DNA of 64,000 bases, from contig JAQOTA010000054.1 in NCBI GenBank assembly GCA_029532415.1, positions 2,294,001 through 2,358,000 on the forward strand. The letters run 5' to 3'. Shown here piece after piece: positions 48,366-61,291 of the stretch. The notes below the pieces were generated by a model, which saw only the letters and a program-made list of their open reading frames with translations, was not told the origin of the DNA and ran no database searches. The position numbers and the translations under genes were made by a program. How positions within the stretch are numbered: the first letter of the stretch is position 1; every line of letters starts with the position of its first letter. Origin of the DNA: Marasmius tenuissimus. Its lineage: Eukaryota > Basidiomycota > Agaricomycetes > Agaricales > Marasmiaceae.

Positions 48366-50867
48366 ATGGCCGAAGAGCAGGATAGAGATGAGACTGTACT
48401 CGGAAAACGCGCAAGAATGGAAGAACACAATGGAAATCCTCCTCAGGAAACCAATGCTGACGACGAATCAGACGACGACCTCGGCCCAATGCCCATGCCT
48501 GCAGGTGAAGGTAACGGGAATTCGAAAAAGAAGAGGAAGAGTGCGTCTTCAAATGTAACCTCATATCGTTGGACCTGAAGAGATACGAAGAATTCTACCT
48601 TTAGTCCTACCCCATGAAAAACTATACCTGGAGCACCTCCCCGATACCGACCAATATTACAAGAGCTTCATGCATCGGGACGTCATCAACTACTGTGTCG
48701 CTACGAGGTGCGCAAATGACTCTACGAGTTGACTGGTCTGCTCATCGAATATACGTAGGACGGAATTCATGATCACGACTTCCGTAGACGGACATTTGAA
48801 ACTTTGGAAGAAGCAAGAGACCGGAATTGAATTTGTCAAGCATTACCGTGCTCATTTACAGCCAATTATTGGTGTATCTGCCAGCGCCGACGGTCAACTA
48901 TTCGCTACCGTTTCTGAAGATGGAACAGCAAAGGTATTTGATGTTGTCAACTTCGGTGAGTTATCTTTACCCTCCACATCACGGAAAGCAAAACTATATC
49001 ATGTTCGCTAGATATGATCAACATCATCAAGCTTGGATTTACTCCTCATGCATGCTGCTGGGTTCATGGACGCGGTCAAGCTCAAGGAATCCTCGCCGTG
49101 TTGGTTCCGTCTTTCCGTCTGAGAAGCCCCATGAAGCTGACTTTCTCCCAGTTCTGACTCCGCATCTGGAACGGTTCGACTATATGATGGACGAGGAACT
49201 GACTCCCCACTTGAAGTCATCGAGAGCCTTCACCGTTTCCCAGTTCACCTCATGACAGTGAGATAGCTTTTCATTCTTGATCGAGGAGGTTAAATGACCG
49301 GATTCGCTTAGTATAGCGACCGATATGATACAGTCTTGTCGGCTGATGAAGGAGGATTCGTTGAGTATTGGCAACCGACGGAGCCGTTCGGATTACCGAA
49401 GAATGTTCCGGGCCTGTGGTCATTCAAAAGCGAGACGGATCTCTATGAGTTCAAGAAGGTGCGCACTCAATATTTCCTGCGACCTCACTAGTGGCTCATC
49501 TATCATGTAGTCCAAGTCAACACCTACATGCATAACGCTATCGCCGGACTCCTCTTCTTTCGTCACCATGTCCCTACCGGACAGACAAATCCGCATATTC
49601 TCGTTCTTGTCAGGCAAACTCACTCGCAAGTACGACGAATCCCTGGCCGCCATTCAAGAAATGCAACAAGCCGGAACAGCTGTATATAAGGTGGAGGACA
49701 TGGAGTTCGGTCGTCGCTTGGCGGCAGAACGAGAACTGGAACTACCGGGACCTGACGGTAAAATACCCGGAAGATGGGCTAACGTCATATGGGACGAGAG
49801 TGGGGCTTTCATTCTCTATGGCTCGTTATTGGGTATCAAAGGTGCGTTCGTCTCGCTCAGACGTGACACGAAACCTGAATCTTCCCTCATAATCATTCCA
49901 GTTGTTAACACGGTCACCAATCGGGTCGTGAGGCTATTGGGTAAGGACGAAGTCGTAAGATTTCTCAACTTGAGCCTCTACCAAGGTTCCCCTTCAAAGC
50001 GTAACGTCTCGACAGCCGTGCGTACCAGAGACCGTCCTTTCGGCTGTTTCTAGACTGAGTTTTTCTCCAGGCAATGGCTGCTTCTGCCAACCCTATACTT
50101 GCTGAACGATCTGTTCGAGACCCCACACTGTTCTGCACCGGATATAAACGCCAGAGGTTCTACATGTTTACGAGAGCAGAGCCTGAGTGAGTGATGCATA
50201 CGCTCTGTAACTTTGGAGCATTCATAACCTTTGGCAGGCATAATAAATCCGGAGATCGTGATGTCTTCAACGAACGACCTACCAGAGAAGAACAGAGCAT
50301 TGCAGCAGCTGCTCCGGCTCCTGGCAAGAGCGGACCCTCTCCTCTCGCGAATGCTGCAACTATCCATACGACGCTTGGGGACATACACATGAGATTATTC
50401 CCGCAACAAGCACCCAAAGCTGTTGAGAACTTTGTGGGCCACGCAAGAAGCAGCTACTTCGAGGGTGTCATATTCCACCGTGTCATTCCCAAGTTCATGA
50501 TTCAGACTGGAGACCCGTTGGGAGATGGAACGGGTGGAACTTCGATCTGGGGAAGAGAGTTCGAGGACGAGTTTTCTGATGATTTAAGACACGACAGGTA
50601 AGCCGTTTCAGAACGTGATTTTTAATTACCGGTCTGATCGTCCACTATAGACCGTATACGGTCAGTATGGCCAATGCAGGGCCTGGCACGAACGGTTCAC
50701 AATTCTTCATCACCACTACTGCTACACCCTGGCTAGATAAAAAGCACACCGTTTTCGGGCGTGTCATATCTGGGCTAGAAGTTGTACATGCCATCGAAAA
50801 CGTGAAGACCAACAAGGCTGATAAACCGTTCGAGGATATCAAAATTGTTAATGTAGACGTCGAATGA
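48366..50867 (+). CDS. PPWD1-like WD40-repeat cyclophilin
   Basis: Nuclear peptidyl-prolyl isomerase associated with spliceosomes, with N-terminal WD40 repeats and a C-terminal cyclophilin domain. The start [20 protein letters not shown] leads to a basic KKKRK patch, then [20 protein letters not shown], repeats such as [20 protein letters not shown] and [37 protein letters not shown], and [20 protein letters not shown]. The cyclophilin part shows [40 protein letters not shown] (catalytic Arg), [20 protein letters not shown] (with the drug-binding Trp) and [18 protein letters not shown]. All catalytic residues are present. About ten introns, especially dense between 48540 and 50190. Confidence 0.9.
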
Positions 50868-50915
50868 TCAAGTCGACGTTGCTGTAACATCTATCAACAT
50901 CATTATTTAGGACAG

Positions 50916-51997
50916 CTAGAGAGCGACTCTGTCCAATGTGACTGTATTGTACACAACAGTCAACGATGGTACGCTGCCCGAGAAAGCCTGTTCCAAGCGA
51001 GATTTCAGTTTGGTTTCCAGTTTGCTTGTGACGATTGACGGGGAAAAAATGAATGGGTGCACAGACGCCAACACTGATGGTATCGAAAATTTCATGAGGA
51101 GATGGCGGCGTGAACCTGCTGTGTCGGTGTCCAAGTCCAATGCACATTCATACACGTGAAGAGGTACCTGACTGAGGAAGGCACTCATGTCGGATCCAGA
51201 GACGGGAGTAGGGCTGAGCGCCACAGGATATTCGAGAATAAAACCTGCCAAAGGGACCATGACATCGAAAAGCAGCTCCGTTGGAAGCGCTATTGTCGAC
51301 GGGCACTCATCAGAAGCGGTGTCAACTGATGTGTGTCGGATTTGCATGGCTATGGCTAAATGTCGGAGAACAGCAACGATCTCTTGAGGGATGCTCGAAA
51401 TCTGCAAGCGATCCTGTCAGGCGCCTCGATACTCCCGAGCATACAAACAGCACCTTCGGATTAGGGGAGCCGTCTGATGCCAGCGAGACGTAGATAGTCT
51501 GGTCGACGTTGGACTCCTCTGAACTCTCTACGCTTGAGCCAGACAGAATGGCCTGGGATCTTGACAAGAGGAGAGATACATTCACGAAAAATGACTGCTC
51601 CGAGGATGGGTCGTAGATATGAGCCACCCTCTCGAATGCGGAGTGCTTCTGATGGAAAATTGTCGAAATTACAAGAATAGCTATGACCAGACGGATCTGC
51701 CCACCTTGCGCAGGATGCGTATCACTCGGTCCCATACTGGACTCGGACTCTCTCCTTGGCCAGTCCCTATAGTGAAAGCGTCCATTAGGTATCCTGTACT
51801 GAAAGCACACCGTTGGTTTCGGGTTCCTGTGCACTTTGGGGGCAGACATAAAGAAGCTGACCTCACCGGACGGAAAGCGCGATCAGTGCAAGATCTGTCG
51901 CAAACAGTTGCATCCTGTGCGATGATACTTTCGAAGAGAAGACGCGGGAGCGTTGCAACAGCAGCATTTCCTCATGGGCAGCGTTCACAATATCCAT
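50916..51997 (-). CDS. conserved uncharacterised protein, UPF0739 (C1orf74)-like
   Basis: Four or five exons read MDIVNAAHEEMLLLQRSRVF and FATDLALIALSVR, then TGYLMDAFTIGTGQGESPSP, KHSAFERVAHIYDPSSEQSF, ISSIPQEIVAVLRHLAIAMQ, LFDVMVPLAGFILEYPVALS and SQVPLHVYECALDL. The order (a 'D.AL.AL' helix, a 'GYL.DAF' strand, 'YPVA...' and 'VPL.VYE' near the end) recalls the UPF0739/C1orf74 family of unknown function; I am only moderately sure of that. No catalytic motif, signal or membrane segment was recognised. It lies tail-to-tail with the PPWD1-like gene, 49 bases apart, so the 3' untranslated regions probably overlap. Confidence 0.55.
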
Positions 51998-52527
51998 AGG
52001 CTTGAGTGGCTAGCAGCAGAATTGCTTGCTGTATAGCGAGACAGAGAGGGTGACAGATGGTTGAGATCCCTTGAGAGCGGCTGCGTAGGAAATAGACGCC
52101 CACACCTTGTACTCTTGTTGGTGTCCCACGCGCTGGCTCGCTCGCTCATTTGAAGACCGGAGCACTGTATCGAGCTTCGAACATAGCCTTCTGAGTGCGA
52201 TGCACATTCAGACTGTATCAATAGGCCTCTATTTAGCTGGATACCATCGTAATCCTAACGTTAATCCCCCTAGGGTATCCTTCCTCGAGCTCTCTGTCAC
52301 CAATTGCAACGTCGCTGGCGTCTCATCTCTGTTCTGTGTTCATTCATTCGAGTCTCGACGCTTCATTTCAGCCCGAGGTAGCCATCTCCTGGCTGGATCC
52401 TGTTACATTTAAGGGCTTGGGCCCTCCAACTATCGCTTCTCTGCCGGTCGGACAGTTGGACCCCAAACCTCATCCCTAGCTCTGCTGGACAGTCCTTTTA
52501 GGCCTTCGATTGTACTCACAATTCTCC
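51998..52527. other. divergent intergenic region
   Basis: Upstream regions of the UPF0739-like gene (-) and the 7TM gene (+). No gene seen. Confidence 0.4.
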
Positions 52528-54307
52528 ATGTCAAGCTTATACACTAGCTCGCCCTCACCTGCATCAAGCTGGCCCTTTGCTCGTGAGTGATAGGATCTTT
52601 ACAGTAACAACCACCTAGGCCCCATACCTCTTAACCTCAGCACATTCGCGTCGCTCCATACAGGGGAACTTCACAGTAACAGAAAAGCCATGGGAGGGGT
52701 GGCATCCAGAATCATCTCTGGACGCCTGGATATACTTCAACCTCATATCCAATACAGTCCTTCTCCCCATCCTCGTGGCGACAATGCTCCTCTCCAAGCA
52801 TGCGAAGGGACGACGCCCCCCGTTGCTCATCAACATGTGTATTGTGTGGATATTGTCAGGGATATTCTCGCTGCTGTTGTGCGTACCTCCACTTGTTCTT
52901 GAGCATTCAACTCCCTGACAAAGACCGAATCCCGACGATCTATCATCTGTAGGTGGTACGATGGTACTGCACGACACTCCGACCCCCTCCGTCGTCTGCT
53001 CTGTGCATAACACAGCTTTCACTCCTGTACGGGATCCTACCGATGTAGGTATATACAATCATTTCCTACTGAACCTACTGAAAATTATTCCAAGGTGGTC
53101 TATCGCCGTCCTGGCCCTCACCTACCATGTATATGCGGTCGTGAGCAGGCATAGGGCCCCCGAAAGAAAATCCCTGTGTCTCTCGTGAGTACGCTCTTCT
53201 TGTAAGGTCCGACATGTTCGCTGATTATCCTGTGCTCGAAGCTAATTGCCGCTCCCTACATCGTCCAAATCGCGTTTACAGTCGCTGGTATTATCGTATA
53301 TTTCCCCATTTTTTTTACAGCGTCTTCCTTTGTGGCTGATGACAACGCAGGCTGTAATGATGACAAGTAAAGGGGCAACTCGCCAATCCACCGCAGTTTC
53401 TTCTTCTGTACACTTACTGAACATCCATTGTAAGCTCACCTTTATGTGTACTCACCTTCTCGACCAATCTCAAACATCTCAGGTCGAATGCGACATCGAT
53501 CTTCGTATTTGTGGTTTGTCTAGGGATAATTCTTCTGAAAAGTGGGTGGTCTTTCCTGTTTACCCATGTCTTGCTTACAAGAGTCCTTTAGTCCAGCTCG
53601 CGTCGATTTTCTATCGCCATTGGAGGGCTTTGAAATTAGCTCGGAGGGATCGTCCAATGGTGCAGGGTCAAATACCGGTAGTAAGGGTCTTGATCTTCGG
53701 CGTCTACGTCTTTGTTGGAATGGTGTAAGTCCCCACATATCTGCCACATAGTAGACTGCGAACCCTCAGCTTTGTTCTCCAGGTGCAATGTCATTCGACT
53801 TTTCAACCCTTACAACGTTGTCCCATATTTATACGTCCCGACTGGTACGTGCATGCCTTCAGAGCTTTCCCGCTTTCAGCTGACACAGCATTTCCAGCTG
53901 GTTTGGTGGTATTCCTGGTCTTCGGAACGCAATCCCATATCTTGGAAGCATGGTCGTTCTGGAAATGGCGCAGGTCACGCCCTCGTACCGACGCCACTCT
54001 CCCGACCGTCAATCCTTTTATGACCTCCGACGAGTACATTCCCTCCCCGAACCATGATTGGAGGGATACTTCATTTCTCTCACCGACTGTAAGGGTCGGA
54101 GGTCTAGACGCCACTTCAGAGATGCGGGAAATTGTCATTGACATTCCCCCAACTCCTCCCCCAAAGGTCCAGGTTTTCCGACGCTTCCACACTGGGGATC
54201 AGGAGCTCGCCAGCGGTCGCGACCGTCGCAGTCAGAGTGTACCACACGTCCACACCCCGTTCATTTCCTATACTGCCCACCAAAAGGCCAGGTCGGATGT
54301 CGTATGA
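52528..54307 (+). CDS. seven-transmembrane receptor-like protein (mushroom-expanded family)
   Basis: The start MSSLYTSSPSPASSWPFA at 52528 is spliced in phase to an extracellular-type segment ending EKPWEGWHPESSLDAW. Hydrophobic helices follow: IYFNLISNTVLLPILVATML, LINMCIVWILSGIFSLLL, ALCITQLSLLYGILPM, SIAVLALTYHVYAVV, LIAAPYIVQIAFTVAGIIV, TSIFVFVVCLGIILL, VRVLIFGVYVFVGMV, and a last helix in DTAFPAGLVVFLVFGTQSHI. The loop FFFCTLTEHPL carries a conserved Cys. The cytoplasmic tail (about 100 residues) is Ser/Pro-rich with IDIPPTPPPKVQVFRRFHTG. The layout resembles the large family of GPCR-like proteins in Agaricomycetes; it is not a canonical pheromone receptor. About eight introns; all exon joints I tested kept frame. 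Ligand and coupling are unknown. Confidence 0.75.
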
Positions 54308-54810
54308 GTTCCTGCCAACTCTTCTCTTACGTTTTGGGATTACCGATGTATTTTGTTCTCATTTCCAGCATGCTGTCGTTGTCCTGTTGCATTGCTCTCA
54401 CTCGCAAATTTCCACTCGCTCTGTCGCATGTTCACTCGTGAAGGACCCCCATTGTCATTCATGACTGTATAGTAGCTATGTATCTCTATGTAGGTAGAAA
54501 CTTGTATGTACAATCGCACATTCGTTTGTTCCCCTGGTAAATTGATCTGAGCCCGCGCGGAGTGGCGGCGAAGTCGTGTCCTTCATGATGCATGTGAATC
54601 AACTCAGCTTTGACCGTTGAAACGTTGACGGTTGATCAGCGCCAAGCCGATTCTTCGTCAGAAAATCTTGTCATTCGCGAAGCCCGTGATGCGTTGATGT
54701 CCTATGAGGCTGAACGGGCAAGCTGCTACGGTCATATCATTACACGGTACCCTTCTAAATGCAAGTAATGTACATCTTGAAACCAATACACCTGTGATAG
54801 ATTCACTTTA

Positions 54811-57800
54811 TCACTTCGTATCCACGTCCATGCTGGCGTTCTGCCTCTCCTGTTTTCGCTGGGCTATGAAAGCTTCAATCCTCTCTTTCAGCGCCGTCTC
54901 TGTCGCGAAGTTAGCGTTACCTCCGGTGAATACCGTACAGTACGGACCTGGAATAACATCCTCGATGCTCAGCGGGGCACGATTGAATGGATCTTTCGTG
55001 TCTGACAGCAGATGGGACTTGATCGTGGCGCGGTCGAGAATGGCACGGGACGATGGCAATAAGACGGGGTCCCGCATCACTGTCGCCATGAGAGGATCTG
55101 TAAAAGAGTTGAATTAGGGGTGTACCCAGGCCGCTCAAACAGGAAAGCACGCACCCAAAAACTCGTCGGGAATCTCACCCAAATCTTCCTCGGCTTCCAG
55201 TGTTGCCTTAGCTTCCTCAACCATCGTTACAAAGGTCCGTAGCTTTTCCAGTTCCCTGTCAGTCTTGAGTCCCCTCCTGACCGCGATCTTGTCGGCACTC
55301 TCAAATATTTCCTCTGCTGTAACTCCTTCCATCCCCCGCGACGGCTCTCACAAATTCCTGTTGATCGCTCAGGTTGAGGAAGATCTGAATGAGATCGCTC
55401 AACAGCGCCTTCGGATCGAACCTCAACTTCTCCGGTTCCCTAACCTTCAGATTTTGACACCTCGGGCCCGCCAGCGCAACCAGGTTGTAATCCAACATCG
55501 CCGCCAACTTATCTACAATTTCTGGCATCATGAACGGAGCCTTGGTTTCGGACGTGAACAATTTGAGTAATTCCACCGTCGATCTTCCCAGTGTCGTGTA
55601 ACTCGACGCGTGTCTTTCCAATTGCCTCAGCGTGCCTTCACGTTCGCGGCGGTGTTCTTGTGGTTTGGCCAACCACTCTTCCTTATTGTCCATTTCCGTC
55701 TGGATGTCGTGAATCTGCGTGAGCTCGCTGAGGGACTCGTCCATGAGATAAGTCACGTCGTTTATCATCAAGTTCACGAATCGAACGAATTTATCAACGT
55801 TCCTATACGTCGGGTTAGCGACATCCGCACGCACGAAGGGTTTTCTCGGAAAGACGAACTTAGCTTCAGCGTTCAACGCTTCCCGGTGTGTCGGGTTATC
55901 CCAGATATTTTTAAGCACGTAGGCAATGTTCCGCCTGGACTTCCATCAGACAACCGATATCGAGGGTGATACTGGAAACGTACCGCGCGTCTGAAAGTGG
56001 AAACCACCTGTCAGTTTCGTTCTGAATGTAAGAAAAATAGACCTCGATACTAACTGAATTTATCATAGAACTGCGAACTGGCACCCGTCTGCTCAACCTC
56101 TGCTCCAGGTTAGACCGAACCGAAACCCTGGAATAGGAGACATTCTCACCGATATAGAAGTGCATAAGTGCAGGCATCAAGTGTTTGAGAGCCAAAGGAT
56201 GACTGTGCAGGAGGCCACCAAGGATACCGTTTCGTTCGCGTCCGTATCCCCAGATGCACATAAAGAGGATCTAGAAAGCTGTTCAAGACAGAGTCGGCGA
56301 GTGATACGGGTGATGCACGAACATCGTTTATTTTCGACTTTAGGAAAGGATTCTTGATATACCAGGTGGACGTCAAGAAGGTCAGTACGAATGTCAAGAC
56401 TTCGGTCTTTCCCGAAAGCTCAAACTTGTCCGGGGAGGTTCTGATGATATTCCGGTCGGATACAATACGGGCATTGAGAGTGAACGTACTCACTGGGTGG
56501 CGAAATGTAAATACTCGACGATGTCTTCGAGAATGTACTCTGGCAGAACTCTAAAAGACATGGGTACTTCTTGCGGCAAAGGGAGGCTATAGGATCGATG
56601 AGTACTTCGGCACGATCATGATCGAGCACAGATATTCACTTGGCAGGCGGATTGGGATGAGTCTTCTTGGGGTCGACTTGACGGATCAACCATGTTGACA
56701 AGAAGTTCGTAAATCCGATAGACCGATAAACGAGTTCCGGGTCTTGTAGTTGAGCCTCGTACGCCAGCTGTGAGGCCCGAATCTTATTTTGTTCGAGCTG
56801 GGTTGATGTCTGGTGAGTACAAGCTATCTCAGACGAGAAGAAACCTCATGTACCTTGACCGCATTGATCGCTGCTTCCGTACGTGCTCTCATAGGGCCCT
56901 ACAAGCAAAATTAGTTCTACATATTCGCAAGAGAAAGAAAATCAACGCACAGTCATCCACGAGCCGTCCCCCTGCAAGAAATCAAGATGCCGTTGAATAT
57001 CGTCCAGATGCTTCCCCAGGTCCATGAAGCTCGAGATAGTCTTCTGATATCCATAGTGACTCATCGCGATCGCGAGGTAGTAAACGTCCGAGATAAAGTT
57101 GGGAGCGGCAGCTTTAAATAGATATAAGTTGGTGCCGCCCTCGAGCTGCTACTTTGGACCACGTACCGCCGGGTGCAAGTTTATTCTCCTCTGCCCACCG
57201 AGCAGCTTCTTCACTTGTCGCCTTTATCCTCGTTTCTTCCCGAATATCCAAGCGACTGGAGTGTGCGAAGTACATGCGGTCGATGCGGTCGATCTTGGTG
57301 AAGCTGGCATCCATAAATGGCTCAGCCAATCGGTACAAGACGGTCTGTATGTTGACCATAAAACTGTCACTCGACACAGTTGCGGGGTCAACCTGGGCGC
57401 GATTGTCAGTCTCAAAAGTTTGGAGAGAAGATAGGTAACCGCGTACTTGCATACCCGCCCTCTTGTTGTTGAGAGCAATGACTCGCGAAAAGTATTGGAG
57501 AACAGCCTCCCTTGAATCCGCGGATGCTCTGACCAAGGTATTAAAGATTTGGAACAAGGAGTTCTATCCAATTGAAGGTTGAACAGAGTTGTCTATGATC
57601 AAAGCATACGCAACGCACCTGTAAACTCTTCAAAGTGCCTCGAAGACTTGCATATGAAGATTCCACGTCTTCTCTTGTTCGCTTCTCTGCATCAGAGAAA
57701 TAGGTTGTGGCAACACTAGGCTGTCGAATACACAGTTAACATCACCGTCGCCGACAGGCACGAAGTCAACTCACCCATTCTCTCGCGAATACCCCCAAAC

Positions 57801-59237
57801 GACAAAGAGGCCCCATGAGGGAAATCATCTCGATATTCGTCGCGTTGGCATTGGGAGGATTCCACTCCTCCATTCTAGTAATCATCGATGCGATGGCCTT
57901 CACAGATACCAGGGCCTCCATGCCGCCAACGACGCCCCGCCAGCTCGAGTCACCACCGGCCAAGCCCTCCGGCCGAAACAGCGACGGGTGGAATAACAGG
58001 TGCTGTACAACGGGCCCGAGAATACCGTCAATTTCGTTCTCAGGTTCGAACCGGACTGTGAGGTCTTGCAAGAATTGTTCGATGTCGGAGGGGCCGAGTG
58101 TGTTTGGGGATGTCGATGCAGAGGACAGTGGAGCAGAGAGCGCGGAGAGGGAGAGTAAGGGACCGACAAGCTCGGGAGGGCCTAATTGACGTCTGTGAAA
58201 TCATTTTAGCAATGTGGAGCGCGTAAGCAGCAGGATGGCCGTACCCCGAAGGTTGAGGGAACATGTCTGGCATTTGTAGAGTCAATCCTGCATAGCTGAC
58301 GACCAGTGTGCGCATTTTGTCAAGCTTCTGGAGGGCAGATTGGGTCTCTACTGGTGAATACCCCTGGAGATGATTGAGGAGTTTATCCCAAAGCGCCGAA
58401 TGATGGACATCAACGCACCTTCTTGATTAATGCATTCCGAGCCGAGTTTATGCGTTTCCAGCATCCAACGAGATATTCAAAGATCGTTTGTTGCGCAGGC
58501 AGAGAGGCCAATACCGGCAAGAACTCGAGGTCGTCGCTGTATTAACTGAGCATAGTGTCTTCATGTTGTGAACGGGCCACCCACGTCATGTTCTGAGGAT
58601 CAATCTCGAGCCTCGCAATGAGCAATCGGTCGATTAAATCTCCATTCAGACGCGGCGTTGGACGACCTGCAGAGGTATCAATGAGGACTGAGTATCTTTG
58701 AATCCAGATGTATCATACCTGGCTCTTCAGCTTGTATTTCCTCCGCGAGTTGTTTGAGCCACACGATCTCATAACTGCTTTGCTCCGCAACAGCCCTCTG
58801 TATTTGGATTGTTGAATTACCGATGGACAATACGATAATATGAACTGACCTCCAGAGTTACTTTGAATACAAATGTTATCGTTTCATGTTCCCAAGTTTC
58901 CGGTTCGAACTTCGGGGGTGCTTTCTTTCGAGCCGGCGCTGGTGAGGGTGTTGGTGCTGCAACTGGCTCTGGTCGCTTCGCAATTTTTGGAACGGCGGCA
59001 GGAATCTTCGGAGTAGGTGAGGCCTTTGGCTGTGGTGTTGGAGGGTTTGATACGGGAGTCGATGAGCCTGAGGATGGATTCGATGACGATCCGAGCTTTG
59101 CCAATCGCTTGAGTCGAATCTATCGAATTACAAGTGACGATCAATAACAAGAAAGAAAGAAAAAGAATCTTTCTTACGCGATCAGCATCCTCTTGAGGTG
59201 TATTAAGAGCGTTTGGGGGATTTGTGGGATCGGCCAT
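54811..59237 (-). CDS. UFD2: ubiquitin conjugation factor E4 (UFD2), U-box ligase
   Basis: Extends ubiquitin chains with Cdc48 in protein degradation. The start [20 protein letters not shown] leads to a Pro/Ser/Lys-rich N-terminus, then the long helical UFD2 core: [80 protein letters not shown], and near the end [20 protein letters not shown] and [20 protein letters not shown]. The U-box is [20 protein letters not shown] then [20 protein letters not shown], with [10 protein letters not shown], followed by a helix ([15 protein letters not shown]) and a tail SMDVDTK. The family's MxDPV core of the U-box is intact (VMRDPV). More than a dozen introns; exon ends in the middle were not all fixed. 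It shares a 135-base divergent promoter with the bL35m gene. Confidence 0.9.
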
Positions 59238-59372
59238 GGAGGAAAGAAGAAAGAGCAGTGGCAAGTTGCACTTGTAGAACCCTATAGAACTATTTCCATA
59301 CTCCGGCCCACGTGGTGACGTCCGCCAAACTCTGCTCTGACTCTCCCGCAACGTCCACGGTCGAAACTGAGG

Positions 59373-59728
59373 ATGTTCTTTACCTCACTTTATAGACCGT
59401 CTCTGGCTCATTCACAAGGATGGATGTCTCGAATGTTCTCCACAACGTCTGTAGCACAGGCAGGCTACAAAATGAAATCACATTCTGGCACAAAAAAACG
59501 GTGGAGGTCGCTGGGGTCGGGAACACAATTCAAACGCGTCAGTCTCGAGCATTCGTCAGTGGTTTGCGGGTAACTTGACTGTTTTGATTATAGGCCCATG
59601 CAGCACATAGTCATCTCAACGTTTCAAAGCCACCAGCACGGAAAAATCGACTTGCACAGACAGCTTATGCCACTCCGAAGCAAGCCAATAAGCTGAAAAA
59701 GTTGCTTTTACCGTACGGGTCAAATTGA
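59373..59728 (+). CDS. mitochondrial ribosomal protein bL35m
   Basis: Component of the large mitochondrial ribosomal subunit. The N-terminus MFFTSLYRPSLAHSQGWMSR followed by MFSTTSVAQ looks like a mitochondrial targeting peptide. The bL35 core is KMKSHSGTKKRWRSLGSGTQ, then AHAAHSHLNVSKPPARKNRL, ending QANKLKKLLLPYGSN. One intron with a GTCAGT donor (about 59539-59593). Short and very basic, as expected. Confidence 0.88.
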
Positions 59729-59911
59729 GATAGATAGATGGAAGGTTTCGGTTTCTCGGTGCGTAATCTTGCTTGTTGACTTCCAGCGCAAGCCTCACAA
59801 TTCTTGCAGGACATTCTATTTGTAACTTCTACTTAACCCTCCGCCTAATAAATCCACCGCTTCTGAATGAGGAAAGAAACAGAAACGCTATGCCCTGTTG
59901 TTCGTGGCTGG

Positions 59912-61017
59912 TCATGATTTCCGGCTGCCCCCAAAGAAGGAACGGATGTCTTTCTGTGTTGGGTCGTATGCAGCCCTTCCGATGCCTCCTTGTTGACGGG
60001 TCTATTCGGATAGTGTTGGTTGGCCATGTCTACAAGAGTAGACTGATACTCACCACGGAATCTAGGTGTTCGTGTCGGTTGAGGTCTGTTAATCTCACTC
60101 TGAACGTCCCGTCAGGTTCAACCTTTCATATCCCCAAGCGCGTCAGTCCACCATCCCCGCTCCCGACGGTTGGTGTTGCACATACCTTCAGGCTCATCCT
60201 CGTCCAGCCGGTGTTGCAGAGACCCCTATAGTCTTGAAGAACGTTGGGATTCGTGTCGTCGAGTTTGATCACCGCGTCTACCAACTCGCGAATGAAAAGC
60301 CCGTGGCTTACTATCGCGATGCGGATGTCCTCGTTTGCTGCTTCCGGCGCATAGGGGAGAATAATGTCGTTCACAGCGTGCTCAGCTCTTCTTGCCAGGT
60401 CCTCTCGACTCTCGCCGCCAGGGAAACTCGCATCGCGCTTTCGGGGATGCGGAAAGATCTTTTGGGCATAGCATTCCTCTGCTGACAAGCCTGCGGTATT
60501 CTTACTGCTATAGGGATGTCCCTCAGCAATACCGAAATGCTGCTCTCGTATTAGGGAATTTTTGACGAATAACGGCTTCGGAAGGGGATGTCGGTCGTAA
60601 ATTGCCTGTGCTGTGGCGTCGGCACGCGACAACGTGGACGAGATGATGATGTTGAAGGTGGTCCCATTATCAGAGAACCACTTGGCCAGTGCGTTTGCTT
60701 GCTGTTCTCTCCTGTAAGCATGAATTCGCCGAATCGTGGTGTTCTTACATTCATTCCTACAGAGTCTTTTCAATGAATTCAGCGGCTATACGTGATTTCG
60801 GGAATTCACCGTGATTTGTGAGACCAGCATCTTTCCATCCAGCCCACACGGATCTCTTGAATATGATGAATTGTTTTATTCAAATCACGAATTGGCCTTT
60901 CGTAGCTCTGAAACTCACAACGTTGTCGGTTGACTCTCCATGTCGAATCTGTACTTGATTAATGCGGACCTGGACCAGCGCGAGATAGATGATTTATACC
61001 AATGTAATAATAAGCAT
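59912..61017 (-). CDS. histidine phosphatase (phosphoglycerate mutase-like)
   Basis: Phosphatase of the PGM-like branch. A short first exon (MLIITL, ATG at 61017) is spliced over a 51-base intron to IRHGESTDN, which carries the phospho-accepting His. Then come RSVWAGWKDAGLTNHG, REQQANALAKWFSD, IIISSTLSRADATAQAIYDR, IREQHFGIAEGHPYSS, ASFPGGESREDLARRAEHAV, and the second catalytic His in IAIVSHGLFIRELVDAVI. Splicing past GTATGT donors adds VEPDGTFRVRLTDLNRHEHL and a C-terminal exon GGIGRAAYDPTQKDIRSFFG, as in fungal relatives, with the stop at 59912. Both catalytic His and the RHG motif are present. Its substrate is unknown; fungal members include sugar-bisphosphate phosphatases. Divergent from the AN1 gene. 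Confidence 0.82.
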
Positions 61018-61291
61018 TGCACTTTCACGATTCTTGAGTCAGCGAGAGCCTCAAGCTGAGCAATACTTGTCGTGGCGATGAGGAGTCGGAGGTTAGGAGA
61101 AGGTTCAAGAAATGCCGCGCGTTGATGACTCAGCTTACAGCTTGTTTCCTCTCGACATCAGTCAGGCTGAGCATTTGGCCAGCACATACGCGTCCTTCAC
61201 TTAAAAGGGATCGGGACGCGTAATCCCTTCCTTAATTTTTCTTATAACACCCAACTGTGACGATCCCCTTCTATCCCTTACCACCATAACA